41,443 nt of DNA. It comes from Streptomyces sp. OR43. GTDB lineage: Bacteria > Actinomycetota > Actinomycetes > Streptomycetales > Streptomycetaceae. The stretch spans positions 3,015,150-3,056,592 of the forward strand of contig NZ_RDBK01000043.1 of NCBI RefSeq assembly GCF_008042275.1, written 5' to 3'. The notes beneath the pieces are model-generated. The model had not been told where the DNA came from. It searched no databases and was given only the letters and a program-made list of their open reading frames with translations. The position numbers were made by a program, and so were the translations under genes. Shown here piece by piece: positions 7,998 through 16,870 of the stretch; positions within the stretch are counted from its first letter, which is position 1; the number at the start of each line of letters is the position of its first letter.

Positions 7998-8087
7998 TTG
8001 TAGTCCTTACGGCGTCGGGCTAGGGTCGGTGCGGCGATGAAGTAATGGGCTTCTATGGGGCCAGGGTATTACATGGGAGGGTTTCGA

Positions 8088-8855
8088 GTGACGGATACAG
8101 CTACGGGTACGGGTACCGACTGGCAGGCCTGGCAGGAGAGCTGGGACCGGCAGCAGGAGTGGTACCTGCCCGACCGCGAGGAACGCTTCAGGGTCATGCT
8201 CGACATGGTCGAGGCCTTCACCGGCCCGGAACCGCGGGTGCTCGACCTCGCGTGCGGTACGGGAAGTATTACGGACAGGCTGCTGCGGCGGTTCCCGAAC
8301 GCCACCAGCACCGGCGTCGACCTCGACCCGGCGCTGCTCGCCATCGCCCGCGGCACCTTCGCCGGCGACGAGCGCGTCACCTTCGTGACCGCCGACCTCA
8401 AGGACCCGCGGTGGACGGAGCGGCTGCCCCACGACTCGTACGACGCCGTCCTCACCGCCACCGCTCTGCACTGGCTGCACAGTGAGCCGCTCACCGCGCT
8501 GTACGGGCAGATCGGCGGCCTCGTCCGGGACGGCGGTGTGTTCATGAACGCCGACCGCATGATCGAGACGGGTACGCCCCGGATCAACGCCGCCGAGCGC
8601 GCCCACCGGCACGCCGGTATGGACCGGGCCAAGGCCGCCGGGGTCCTGGACTGGGCGCAGTGGTGGGCGCTGGCCGCGAAGGACCCGGTGCTCGCCGGGC
8701 CCACCGCCGAGCGGTTCGAGATCTACGGCGAGCACGCCGACGGCGGCACGCCGTCCGCGGCCTGGCACGCGGACACCCTGCGCGCCGCGGGGTTCGCCGA
8801 GGCGCGGCCCGTCTGGTCCTCGCCCTCCGACAGTCTGGTGCTCGCGGTGAAGTAG
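8088..8855 (+). CDS. Class I SAM-dependent methyltransferase
   Basis: A 255-aa protein. Motif I is VLDLACGTGSITDRLL at about residues 51-66, with an acidic end of strand 2 (GVDLDP) and a post-II ADLKDPRW...YDAVLTATALHWL segment, as in the methyltransferase 11/25 group. Substrate is not predictable; UbiE-like and small-molecule methyltransferases share this pattern. I prefer the GTG at 8088 because GGGAGGG (8075-8081) is 6 nt upstream; an in-frame ATG at 8055 has no such site. It is followed by a perfect hairpin. Confidence 0.85.
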   Translation: MTDTATGTGTDWQAWQESWDRQQEWYLPDREERFRVMLDMVEAFTGPEPRVLDLACGTGSITDRLLRRFPNATSTGVDLDPALLAIARGTFAGDERVTFVTADLKDPRWTERLPHDSYDAVLTATALHWLHSEPLTALYGQIGGLVRDGGVFMNADRMIETGTPRINAAERAHRHAGMDRAKAAGVLDWAQWWALAAKDPVLAGPTAERFEIYGEHADGGTPSAAWHADTLRAAGFAEARPVWSSPSDSLVLAVK

Positions 8856-8869
8856 CGGCACCATGCGGA

Positions 8870-8905
8870 GCGGGGCGGTACGGACGACGGTCCGTACCGC
8901 CCCGC
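8870..8905 (+). terminator. Terminator hairpin, perfect 16-bp stem
   Basis: Arms 8870-8885 and 8890-8905 are exact reverse complements around a 4-nt loop and are followed by CAACTTTTG. The hairpin begins 14 bases after the methyltransferase stop and isolates the sigma factor gene. Confidence 0.88.
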
Positions 8906-9002
8906 CAACTTTTGTGACCAGCCGCTGCAACCCGGCCCCCGCCCCACCGCACTGGAAGGGTGAGACGGTCCGCGCCCGCGGGCCGGGGGAGGGAAGCTGA
9001 CG

Positions 9003-9491
9003 ATGCGGAGCGATGACGACGAAGCGCTGCGCGCCTTCGTCGAGAGCAGACGCACCGCACTGTTCCGCAGCGCGTATCTGCTCTGCGGCGACCGGCACGA
9101 GGCCGAGGACCTGGTCCAGGCGACGCTGGTCAAGGTGGTGCTCGGCGGACGGCGGCACGGGCGGCTCGACAACATCGAGGCGTACGCCCGCAAGACCCTG
9201 GTCAACACCTTCATCGCGGCCCGCCGCCGGTTCTGGCGGCGCGAGCAGTCCTACGGCGAACTGCCCGAACGGGCGGCACACGCAACCGACACGGACACCG
9301 GCCTCGCGGTACGGGCGGCACTCGCCCGGCTCACGCCCAGGCAGCGGGCCGTACTGGTGCTGCGCTTCTGGGAGGACCTGAGCGTCGAGGCCACGGCCCA
9401 GGTGCTCGGGATGCGGGAGAACACGGTCAAGAGCCACGCGGCCCGAGGGCTGGCGGCGCTGCGCGCCGAGATGACGGAGGAGCTGGTATGA
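9003..9491 (+). CDS. SigE-family ECF RNA polymerase sigma factor
   Basis: A 162-aa two-domain sigma factor. Region 2 covers roughly residues 8-75 (FRSAYLLCGDRHEAEDLVQATLVKVV), including the DLVQ-type core-binding segment. Region 4 covers 105-158 (LTPRQRAVLVLRFWEDLSVEATAQVLGMRENTVKSHAARGLAAL), with a helix-turn-helix for -35 recognition. It matches the actinobacterial SigE family in length. GGGAGGG lies 9-10 nt before the ATG. Its stop overlaps the next start (ATGA), coupling it to a membrane partner that may act as its regulator. Confidence 0.92.
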   Translation: MRSDDDEALRAFVESRRTALFRSAYLLCGDRHEAEDLVQATLVKVVLGGRRHGRLDNIEAYARKTLVNTFIAARRRFWRREQSYGELPERAAHATDTDTGLAVRAALARLTPRQRAVLVLRFWEDLSVEATAQVLGMRENTVKSHAARGLAALRAEMTEELV

Positions 9492-10225
9492 ACGACGTGC
9501 GGGAGCTGCTGGGGCGGGCCGCCGAGGAAGCGGGACGGCCGGCCATCAGTACCGAGGAGGTCTACGCGAGGGCGGCCCGGGTCCGCAGACGCCGGCGGGT
9601 CGCGGTGTCGGCGGCGGCGGTGTGCACGGTGGCGGCGGGGGCGTTCGTGGTGCCCGGGATCTCGGCAGGAGGGGAACAGGCGCCGAGGAAGTCCTCGGTC
9701 GCGGCCCCCGCCAAGCCGGTGGGCAACACCGAGCGGGCCACTGCACTGATCAAGCTGCTGCCCGAGGGGGTCGGGGCGGTCGAGGAGGTGTCGATGTCGG
9801 ACATCCTGAAGGACGGTATGCCCGAGGCCGAAGTCCCTCCGTCAGGACCGCTCGACGGGCTCTACGCGGTCCGCAGGGGCGGCGGCGTCGGATTCCTCGT
9901 CATCGGCGGCTCGCCCCGGACCCACGACCGGTGCACTCCGACGACGGGGGTGCTGAGTCGTCCGGACTGCGTCCGGGAGGAGCTGCCGGACGGGCGGGTG
10001 CTCACCATCTGGAGCGGCCCGTCGGAAGGCGTGCACAGCTTCATCCAGTGGGGTCCGCAGTTGCTGGCCGTGCTCACCCTCGCGGACGGCCGGCAGGTGA
10101 CCGTGAGCGACAGCACCGGCTTCGAGGCCTACGCCACGCTGGGGCCACAGCTCAAGACCCCGCCCCTCACACGGGCACAGCTGCGGACGCTGATGCTCCG
10201 TCCCGAGCTGCTGACGGAGAAGTAG
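9488..10225 (+). CDS. Single-TM protein coupled to the ECF sigma factor, possible anti-sigma factor
   Basis: A 245-aa protein: an N-terminal cytoplasmic part of about 38 residues (VRELLGRAAEEAGRPAISTEEVYARAARVRRRRR), one membrane helix (VAVSAAAVCTVAAGAFVVPG), then an extracytoplasmic domain of about 180 residues containing two cysteines (DRCTPTTGVLSRPDC). The four-base overlap with the sigma gene and this topology suggest an anti-sigma or signal-sensing role. I see no canonical zinc anti-sigma HxxxCxxC motif, so this rests on position only. Confidence 0.75.
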   Translation: MNDVRELLGRAAEEAGRPAISTEEVYARAARVRRRRRVAVSAAAVCTVAAGAFVVPGISAGGEQAPRKSSVAAPAKPVGNTERATALIKLLPEGVGAVEEVSMSDILKDGMPEAEVPPSGPLDGLYAVRRGGGVGFLVIGGSPRTHDRCTPTTGVLSRPDCVREELPDGRVLTIWSGPSEGVHSFIQWGPQLLAVLTLADGRQVTVSDSTGFEAYATLGPQLKTPPLTRAQLRTLMLRPELLTEK

Positions 10226-10231
10226 CACGCG

Positions 10232-10285
10232 GCATGGGAAAGGGCGGTACGAACCCCTAGGGGTCCGTACCGCCCTTTCCCATGC
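10232..10285. terminator. 54-bp near-perfect palindromic bidirectional terminator
   Basis: Outer arms 10232-10251 and 10266-10285 are exact 20-bp reverse complements. After one mismatch the centre continues as the perfect 12-bp palindrome 10253-10264. It separates the convergent sigma operon and ABC importer genes. It overlaps nothing but the gap, ending 8 bases before the ATPase stop. Confidence 0.9.
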
Positions 10286-10292
10286 GTACCGG

Positions 10293-11054
10293 CTACAGCA
10301 CCTTGGACAGGAACGACTTCGTCCGGTCGTGCTGCGGGTTGGTCAGGACGTCGCGCGGGTGGCCCGACTCGACCACCACGCCGTCGTCCATGAAGACCAG
10401 CGCGTCACCGACCTCACGGGCGAAGCCCATCTCATGGGTCACGACGATCATCGTCATGCCGTCCTCGGCGAGACCGCGCATGACGTCGAGCACGTCGCCC
10501 ACCAGCTCCGGGTCGAGCGCCGAGGTGGGCTCGTCGAAGAGCATCAGCTTCGGCTCCATGGCCAGTGCCCGGGCGATGGCGACCCGCTGCTGCTGTCCGC
10601 CGGAGAGCTGCGAGGGGTAGTTCTTCGCCTTGTCGGACAGCCCGACGCGGTCCAGGAGGCGCTCCGCGCGGGCCCGGGCGACCGCCCGGGACTCGCCCTT
10701 GACCTGGACGGGGGCCTCCATGACGTTCTCGATCGCCGTCATGTGGGGGAACAGGTTGAAGCGCTGGAACACCATGCCGATGTCACGGCGCTTCAGGGCG
10801 ACCTCGCTGTCCTTGAGCTCGTAGAGCTTGTCGCCCTTCTGGCGGTAGCCCACCAGCTCGCCGTCGACGTACAGCCGGCCGGCGCTGATCTGCTCCAGGT
10901 GGTTGATGCACCGCAGGAACGTCGACTTGCCGGAACCGGACGGGCCGATCAGACAGAAGACCTCGCGCGGGGCGACCTCCAGGTCGATGCCCTTGAGGAT
11001 GTGCGCGGCGCCGAAGGACTTGTGGACGCCCTCGGCCTTCACCATGGCGGTCAT
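10293..11054 (-). CDS. Polar amino acid ABC transporter ATP-binding protein
   Basis: A 253-aa ATPase with Walker A GPSGSGKST near residue 40, the ABC signature LSGGQQQR, Walker B LMLFDEP and the switch histidine in VVTHEM. It closely follows the GlnQ/GluA pattern for polar amino acid uptake (FNLFPHMTAIENVMEAP). The ATG at 11054 overlaps the permease stop (ATGA), and the three importer genes read lipoprotein, permease, ATPase on the minus strand. It would power import of an amino acid; the exact substrate is not visible. Confidence 0.95.
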   Translation of the reverse strand: MTAMVKAEGVHKSFGAAHILKGIDLEVAPREVFCLIGPSGSGKSTFLRCINHLEQISAGRLYVDGELVGYRQKGDKLYELKDSEVALKRRDIGMVFQRFNLFPHMTAIENVMEAPVQVKGESRAVARARAERLLDRVGLSDKAKNYPSQLSGGQQQRVAIARALAMEPKLMLFDEPTSALDPELVGDVLDVMRGLAEDGMTMIVVTHEMGFAREVGDALVFMDDGVVVESGHPRDVLTNPQHDRTKSFLSKVL

Positions 11055-12001
11055 GCCATGCGTCCCTTCGGGCGGCCCAGCGACAGCAGATTGGCCCGGA
11101 TCTTCTGCATCGGTGTGGGCGGCAGACTGCGGCTGGAGCCGCGGGCGTAGTACCGCTCCAGGTAGTACTGCCCGACGCTCAGCACCGAGGTCATGACGAG
11201 ATACCAGGCCGCGGCGAGGAAGTACATCTCCACCGGAGCCCCGGACGCCTGCCCGATGTCCTGGGCGTATTTGAACAGTTCGTAGAACTGGACGGCGGCC
11301 ACCAGGGACGTGGTCTTCAGCATGTTGATGACCTCGTTGCCCGTGGGGGGCACGATCACCCGCATCGCCTGGGGGATCACGACCCGGCGCAGCGTCTTGC
11401 TGTGGCTCATGCCGAGCGCGTGCGAGGCCTCCGTCTGGCCCTCGTCGACCGAGAGCAGACCGGCACGGCAGATCTCCGCCATGTACGCGGCCTCGTTGAG
11501 GCCGAGGCCCAGCAGCGCCGTCAGCAGCGGCGTCATGAAGCTCGACCAGTAGTCCTTGTAGATCGGCCCGAGGTTGATGTACTCGAAGACCAGACCGAGG
11601 TTGAACCAGACGAACAGCTGGACCAGGACCGGTGTACCGCGGAAGAACCAGATGTAGGACCACGCGATCGACGAGGTCACCGGGTTCTTCGACAGACGCA
11701 TGACGGCCAGCAGGATGCCGCCGACCACGCCGATCACCATCGACAGGACGGTGAGCAGCAGCGTCTGGCCGACGCCCTTGATGATCCGGTCGTCGAAGAA
11801 GTAGTCCGGGACCGCGCCCCAGTTGATCTTGCCCTGGCTGAAGGCGTAGATGATGGCGAAGAGCGCGGCGATGGCGATGACCGCCGAGACGTACCGGCCG
11901 TAGTGCCGGACCGGAATGGCCTTGATCGCCTCCGGACCGGCCGGCGGTGTGGGGGGTGCGGGCGACCGGTCGGCCGGGCCCGTCTTCTCGATGTCAGTCA
12001 C
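11051..12001 (-). CDS. Polar amino acid ABC transporter permease
   Basis: A 316-aa membrane protein with a proline-rich cytoplasmic N-terminus (SPAPPTPPAGPEAIKAIPVRHYGR), a first TM segment, and then the HisM-type core: GVGQTLLLTVLSMVIGVVGGILLAV, WFFRGTPVLVQLF, and the EAA loop NEAAYMAEICRAGLLSVDEGQTEASHALGMSHSKTLRRVVIPQAMRV. The EAA loop docks onto the ATPase encoded immediately downstream. The extra N-terminal helix is common in actinobacterial members. It starts 28 bases after the lipoprotein gene stop. Confidence 0.94.
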   Translation of the reverse strand: MTDIEKTGPADRSPAPPTPPAGPEAIKAIPVRHYGRYVSAVIAIAALFAIIYAFSQGKINWGAVPDYFFDDRIIKGVGQTLLLTVLSMVIGVVGGILLAVMRLSKNPVTSSIAWSYIWFFRGTPVLVQLFVWFNLGLVFEYINLGPIYKDYWSSFMTPLLTALLGLGLNEAAYMAEICRAGLLSVDEGQTEASHALGMSHSKTLRRVVIPQAMRVIVPPTGNEVINMLKTTSLVAAVQFYELFKYAQDIGQASGAPVEMYFLAAAWYLVMTSVLSVGQYYLERYYARGSSRSLPPTPMQKIRANLLSLGRPKGRMA

Positions 12002-12029
12002 GGCTGATGCCTTTCAGCGCCGGATCCGG

Positions 12030-13004
12030 TCAGGATCCGCCGTTCAGCTTGGCCTCGGTGACCGCGCCGGCCTCCACGCCCCACTTGGCGATGATCTTCT
12101 CGTACTCGCCGTTCTTGATGATCGCCTCCAGGGCCGCCTGGATGGCCTTGGTGAGCTGGTCGTTGCCCTTGGCGACGGCGATGCCGTACGGGGCCGCCTC
12201 GACCTGCTCGCCGACGATCTGGAAGTCCTTGCCGCCGCCCGAGGTCTTCACCGCGTACGCGGCGACCGGGAAGTCGGAGGAGCCGGCGTCGGCCCCGCCG
12301 GAGCGCAGCCGGGTCTGGGCCTGGAGGTCGTTGTCGTACGACTCGATGGCGATCTTCTTGCCGCCGGTGCACTTCTTGGACTCGGCCTTGGCCAGGTCGT
12401 TGGAGACGGTGTTGCGCTGGACGGCGATCTTCTTGCCGCAGAGGTCGGCCCAGGTCTTGATTCCCTGGTCGTCGCCCTTCTTGGTGTAGATCGAGACACC
12501 GGCGGTGAAGTAGTCGATGAAGTCGACGCCCTCGCCGACCTTCTTCTTCGTCTCGGGGTCGATGCCCTCCTGACGGTCCTTGGTGTCCGTCATGGCCGAC
12601 ATCGCCACGTCGTAGCGCTTGGCGCGCAGACCGGTGACCAGGGTGTCGAAGGTGCCGTTCTCGAACTGGAACTCCACGCCGAGCTGCTTGCCGAGCGCGG
12701 CGGCCAGGTCCGGGTCGATGCCGACCGTCTTGCCCGAGCCGTCCTTGAACTCGACCGGCGGGTACGCGATGTCCGAACCGACCTTGATGACGCCCTTGGA
12801 CTTGATGTCCGCGGGGAGGAGGTCGGCGGGCGAGGAGGCCGCGGCGGACGCGCCGTCGCTCGCCTTGGCCGAGGCCGAGTCACTGGAGTTGTTCTTCGTC
12901 TGGTCGCCACAGGCGGTCAGCAGCATGGTGCCGGCGACCGCGATGGCGCCGACCGCGGCAATCCGGGACTTCGCGGTCGTGCGACGCGTGGTACGTGCGG
13001 TCAT
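12030..13004 (-). CDS. ABC transporter substrate-binding lipoprotein (polar amino acid type)
   Basis: A 324-aa secreted lipoprotein. The signal peptide ends in the lipobox LLTAC with acylated Cys32. A Ser/Ala-rich linker follows, then the periplasmic-binding-protein-3 fold: KGVIKVGSDIAYPPVEFKDGSGKTVGIDPDLAAALGK, the usual signature for polar amino acid binding. AGGAGG-like CGGAGGAA precedes the ATG at 13004. It is the first gene of the importer operon; the long spacer upstream is shared with the divergent malic enzyme gene. Confidence 0.94.
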   Translation of the reverse strand: MTARTTRRTTAKSRIAAVGAIAVAGTMLLTACGDQTKNNSSDSASAKASDGASAAASSPADLLPADIKSKGVIKVGSDIAYPPVEFKDGSGKTVGIDPDLAAALGKQLGVEFQFENGTFDTLVTGLRAKRYDVAMSAMTDTKDRQEGIDPETKKKVGEGVDFIDYFTAGVSIYTKKGDDQGIKTWADLCGKKIAVQRNTVSNDLAKAESKKCTGGKKIAIESYDNDLQAQTRLRSGGADAGSSDFPVAAYAVKTSGGGKDFQIVGEQVEAAPYGIAVAKGNDQLTKAIQAALEAIIKNGEYEKIIAKWGVEAGAVTEAKLNGGS

Positions 13005-13526
13005 GGTGGGGTTCCTCCGGCAGGTGAGGGTGGTGTCGCCAGGCGGTATGGCACACGGCGTCGGGTGTCGCCGCCTTGTGTGATTACGGCATCTTGCCAT
13101 TCGGACTAGCCCAATCAGGGGGCACCGCATGTCAAAATCGGGTAACGGGACACCCCCGAACCCAGTGGGCCGGCACATCAAGGCCGGACCTTTCCCTGGA
13201 ATCGCTTCTTCATGCCGGAAGATCCACCGACCTGGACCTGCTCTGGGCGGATTTCGTGTCGCCTGGCCGACTTGTGTGTATGTCCCACTATGAGACGCGT
13301 CACCGTGGGTATACCGACTCGTCTGCGGTGCGGCCTGTCCGGTAAGAAGGACGTTTACACCCCTCATCCGGGGCTCAGGGCGCGTGTGCGGCGCGCCCGC
13401 GCGTATGAATCCCTCCCTGCCGAGGCGGACCAATCGCCAGTGCGGGGAACGTACGCGGTGCCCACCCACCCCTCCTCAACCAGGAGTGGCCACCCTCGAA
13501 CGATGAAGACTTAAGGGGTCAACACC
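13005..13526. other. Divergent intergenic region between importer operon and malic enzyme
   Basis: This 522-bp spacer must hold promoters for both the minus-strand importer and the plus-strand malic enzyme. It is noticeably less GC-rich in parts (for example 13255-13350). I could not pick out a convincing -35/-10 pair or an operator, and the open frames across it lack coding character. Confidence 0.5.
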
Positions 13527-14750
<1,224 letters not shown>

Positions 14751-14813
14751 GCTGAGTGAGTGCGGGGGTTCGGGCGCGGCGCCTTTCCGGGAGGCGCTGC
14801 CCCCGGACCCCTG

Positions 14814-14838
14814 CTCCTCAAGCGCCGGAGGGGCTGGA
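14814..14838. repeat. Probable dispersed Streptomyces intergenic repeat
   Basis: The 25-bp element reading CTCCTCAAGCGCCGGAGGGG then CTGGA strongly resembles a short motif (CTCAAnCGCCGGAnGGGCTGG type) that recurs in intergenic DNA of many Streptomyces genomes, as I remember it. It lies in the 177-bp gap between malic enzyme and the MDR gene, after a small GCGCC/GGCGC hairpin. Only one copy is evident in this window. Confidence 0.5.
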
Positions 14839-14891
14839 TTCCCGCCCGAGGGGCTTGCCACACGCGCGGTGCGTGTCACACCCGCAGCCGG

Positions 14892-14927
14892 TTACGCCCG
14901 GCCACGGCCCGGCCTATCGTCGGGCCC
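14892..14927 (+). promoter_or_regulatory. Candidate leaderless promoter of the MDR oxidoreductase gene
   Basis: TATCGT at 14915-14920 lies exactly 7 bases before the ATG at 14928, with a weak TTACGC 17 bases further upstream (14892-14897). There is no Shine-Dalgarno sequence, which supports leaderless translation. Confidence 0.45.
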
Positions 14928-15899
14928 ATGTTCGCCGCCTACGCATCCCGCCTCGACCGCGACCACCCCCTCAACGGCCTTGAGCTGGGCGAACGCCCGG
15001 CTCCCGAGGCGCGTCCCGGGTGGACCACCGTCAACGTCCGGGCCGCCTCCCTCAACCACCACGACCTCTGGTCCCTGCGCGGTGTCGGGATCACCGAGGA
15101 CAAGCTGCCGATGATCCTCGGCTGCGACGCCGCGGGCACCGACCAGGACGGCAACGAGGTCGTCCTGCACTCCGTCATCGGCCAGACCGGACACGGGGTC
15201 GGCCCCGACGAGCCCCGCTCCATCCTCACCGAGCGCTACCAGGGCACGTTCGCCGAGCAGGTGACCGTCCCCAGCTGGAACGTGCTGCCGAAGCCGAAGG
15301 AACTCACCTTCGAGCAGGCCGCCTGTCTGCCCACCGCCTGGCTGACCGCGTACCGGATGCTCTTCACCAACGCCGGTGTGCGGCCCGGTGACTCCGTCCT
15401 CGTCCAGGGCGCCGGTGGCGGTGTCGCGACCGCCGCGATCGTCCTCGGCCGGGCCGCCGGTCTGCGGATCTACGCCACCAGCCGCGACGAGGCCAAGCGC
15501 GAGCGGGCCGTCGCACTCGGCGCGATCGAGGCGTACGAGCCCGGCGCGCGGCTGCCCCACCGGGTCGACGCCGTCATCGAGACGGTCGGCGCCGCCACCT
15601 GGTCGCACTCCGTCAAGTCCCTGCGCCCCGGCGGCACGCTGGTCATCTCCGGGGCCACCAGCGGCGACCGCCCCTCGCACGCCGAACTGACCCGGATCTT
15701 CTTCCTGGAGCTGAAGGTCGTCGGCTCGACCATGGGGTCCAAGGACGAACTGGAGGACCTCCTGGCCTTCTGCGCGACCACGGGCGTGCGGCCCGTCATC
15801 GACGAGGTGCTGCCGTTGGAGCGGGCCCGCGAGGGGTTCGAGCGGCTCGCCTCGGGTGACCAGTTCGGGAAGATCGTGCTGACTGTCAACCAGGGTTGA
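14928..15899 (+). CDS. Zinc-binding dehydrogenase / quinone oxidoreductase-like MDR protein
   Basis: A 323-aa medium-chain dehydrogenase/reductase. The N-terminal GroES-like domain has AASLNHHDLWSLRG and GCDAAG. The Rossmann domain has VLVQGAGGGVATAAIVLGRAAG near residues 155-175 and the family's AVALGA and HSVKSLRPGGTLVISG. The structural zinc cysteine cluster of classical alcohol dehydrogenases is absent, so an NADPH:quinone reductase-like role is more likely; the substrate is unknown. The ATG at 14928 is chosen because the domain starts there and a -10-like box is 7 bases upstream; the frame stays open further left without conservation. Confidence 0.88.
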   Translation: MFAAYASRLDRDHPLNGLELGERPAPEARPGWTTVNVRAASLNHHDLWSLRGVGITEDKLPMILGCDAAGTDQDGNEVVLHSVIGQTGHGVGPDEPRSILTERYQGTFAEQVTVPSWNVLPKPKELTFEQAACLPTAWLTAYRMLFTNAGVRPGDSVLVQGAGGGVATAAIVLGRAAGLRIYATSRDEAKRERAVALGAIEAYEPGARLPHRVDAVIETVGAATWSHSVKSLRPGGTLVISGATSGDRPSHAELTRIFFLELKVVGSTMGSKDELEDLLAFCATTGVRPVIDEVLPLERAREGFERLASGDQFGKIVLTVNQG

Positions 15900-15934
15900 C
15901 GAGCGCCATGGTGTCAACGTAAGTTGACACCATG
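15896..15934 (+). promoter_or_regulatory. Promoter with overlapping 28-bp palindromic operator
   Basis: TTGACG (15896-15901), an 18-bp spacer and TAAGTT (15920-15925) make a near-consensus promoter whose start would fall at or next to the ATG at 15932. CATGGTGTCAAC (15907-15918) and GTTGACACCATG (15923-15934) are exact inverted 12-mers separated by GTAA. The palindrome covers the -10 box and the start codon, so a bound repressor would block transcription. Confidence 0.7.
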
Positions 15935-16141
15935 ACCGATGCAACGGATCTCGCCGAGCGTGCCGGTGACCGCGACCCCCGTGTGGGGCTGCGGTCGGTC
16001 GCCGCGCTGCGGCGCCTGCTGGAGCAACTGGAAGCCGTACAAGTCGGAAGCGCCCGTGAGCAGGGCTGGTCGTGGCAGGAGATCGCTGCCGAACTGGGCG
16101 TCAGCCGGCAGGCCGTGCACAAGAAGTACGGGAGGCATTGA
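15932..16141 (+). CDS. Small helix-turn-helix protein
   Basis: A 69-aa protein with an amphipathic helical first half (VGLRSVAALRRLLEQLEAVQVGSAREQ) and a C-terminal helix-turn-helix, GWSWQEIAAELGVSRQAVHKKYGRH, typical of small AsnC/MerR-like or sigma-70 region 4-like HTH domains. Its start codon lies inside a perfect palindrome, and it could be the repressor that binds there, although that is inferred from position. Its TGA overlaps the ATG of the Clp-N protein gene, so they are co-translated. Confidence 0.85.
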   Translation: MTDATDLAERAGDRDPRVGLRSVAALRRLLEQLEAVQVGSAREQGWSWQEIAAELGVSRQAVHKKYGRH

Positions 16142-16716
16142 TGTTCGAGCGATTCACCAAGGGCGCCCGCGCCACCGTGGGCGGCGCCGTGGCCCATGCC
16201 GAACGGGTCGACGCCGACAAGGTCTCCGAGGAGTTTCTGCTGCTGGCTCTGCTGGACCAGGAGGGCGGCCGGGCGCCGTTCGCCCTGGCCGCGCTGGGCC
16301 TCACCGACCGCAGGGAGTCCGTGGAGGCGGCCCTGGCCGACGCGCGCAGGCGCGGCGGTATGACGAGGGCCGACGCGGACGCCCTCGCGGACATCGGCAT
16401 CGATCTCGGCGCGATCGTGTCCCGGGTCGAGGAGACGCACGGCGAGGGGGCTCTGGGGGGCGGCCGCGGCGGACGTCGTCGGCGCACGGGGCATCGCCCG
16501 TTCACCCCGGGTGCCAAGAAGATCCTGGAGCGGGCGCTCCGGATCGCGGTCGGCCGCGGGGACCGCTTCATCGGCGAGGAGCACCTCCTGCTCGCTCTCA
16601 CCGCGTCCCCCGGAGTCGTCGCCGATGTGCTCGCCGAGCACGGTGCGACGTACGGGACGGTCAGCCATGCGCTGTACGGGGACGGCGAAGCGGGCGGGGA
16701 CCGCGAGGCGGGCTGA
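16141..16716 (+). CDS. Clp R (Clp N-terminal) domain protein
   Basis: A 191-aa protein made of two Clp N repeats: FTKGARATVGGAVAHAERVDADKVSEEFLLLALL at the start and FTPGAKKILERALRI...FIGEEHLLLALTASPGVVADVLAEHG at the end, joined by a Gly/Arg-rich linker (GGGRGGRRRRTG). There is no AAA+ module, so it is a stand-alone domain that could bind adaptors or substrates of ClpC rather than unfold proteins itself. It is coupled to the small HTH protein by an ATGA-like overlap, and a perfect terminator follows. Confidence 0.9.
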   Translation: MFERFTKGARATVGGAVAHAERVDADKVSEEFLLLALLDQEGGRAPFALAALGLTDRRESVEAALADARRRGGMTRADADALADIGIDLGAIVSRVEETHGEGALGGGRGGRRRRTGHRPFTPGAKKILERALRIAVGRGDRFIGEEHLLLALTASPGVVADVLAEHGATYGTVSHALYGDGEAGGDREAG

Positions 16717-16720
16717 ACGA

Positions 16721-16760
16721 CGGGCGGCCCGGGGAGTGTCACCGCTCCCCGGGCCGCCCG
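16721..16760. terminator. Terminator hairpin, perfect 16-bp stem
   Basis: Arms 16721-16736 and 16745-16760 are exact reverse complements with an 8-nt loop. The hairpin starts five bases after the Clp-N stop codon. Confidence 0.88.
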
Positions 16761-16870
16761 GCCGGTCGGTTCCGGTCCCGTTCGGTCCGGCAGCGGTTCT
16801 GGCCGGTTTCGGTCCGGCACCGGTTCTGGTCCCGTTCGGTCCGGCGCCGGTCCTGGTCCGCTCCGGTCCT
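16761..16870. repeat. Degenerate tandem array, 27-bp units
   Basis: Three 27-bp units begin at 16790, 16817 and 16844, preceded by a diverged 29-bp unit at 16761. Each contains variants of GGTTCTGGTCCCGTTCGGTC. The last unit runs into the PadR stop codon. On the minus strand the units share the decamer GGGACCAGAA with the 18-bp array at 1504-1630. Confidence 0.7.

Noticed and set aside
14760..14927. N-terminal extension of the MDR oxidoreductase
   Set aside because: Not conserved in character, includes the dispersed repeat and the candidate promoter; the ATG at 14928 fits the domain start.
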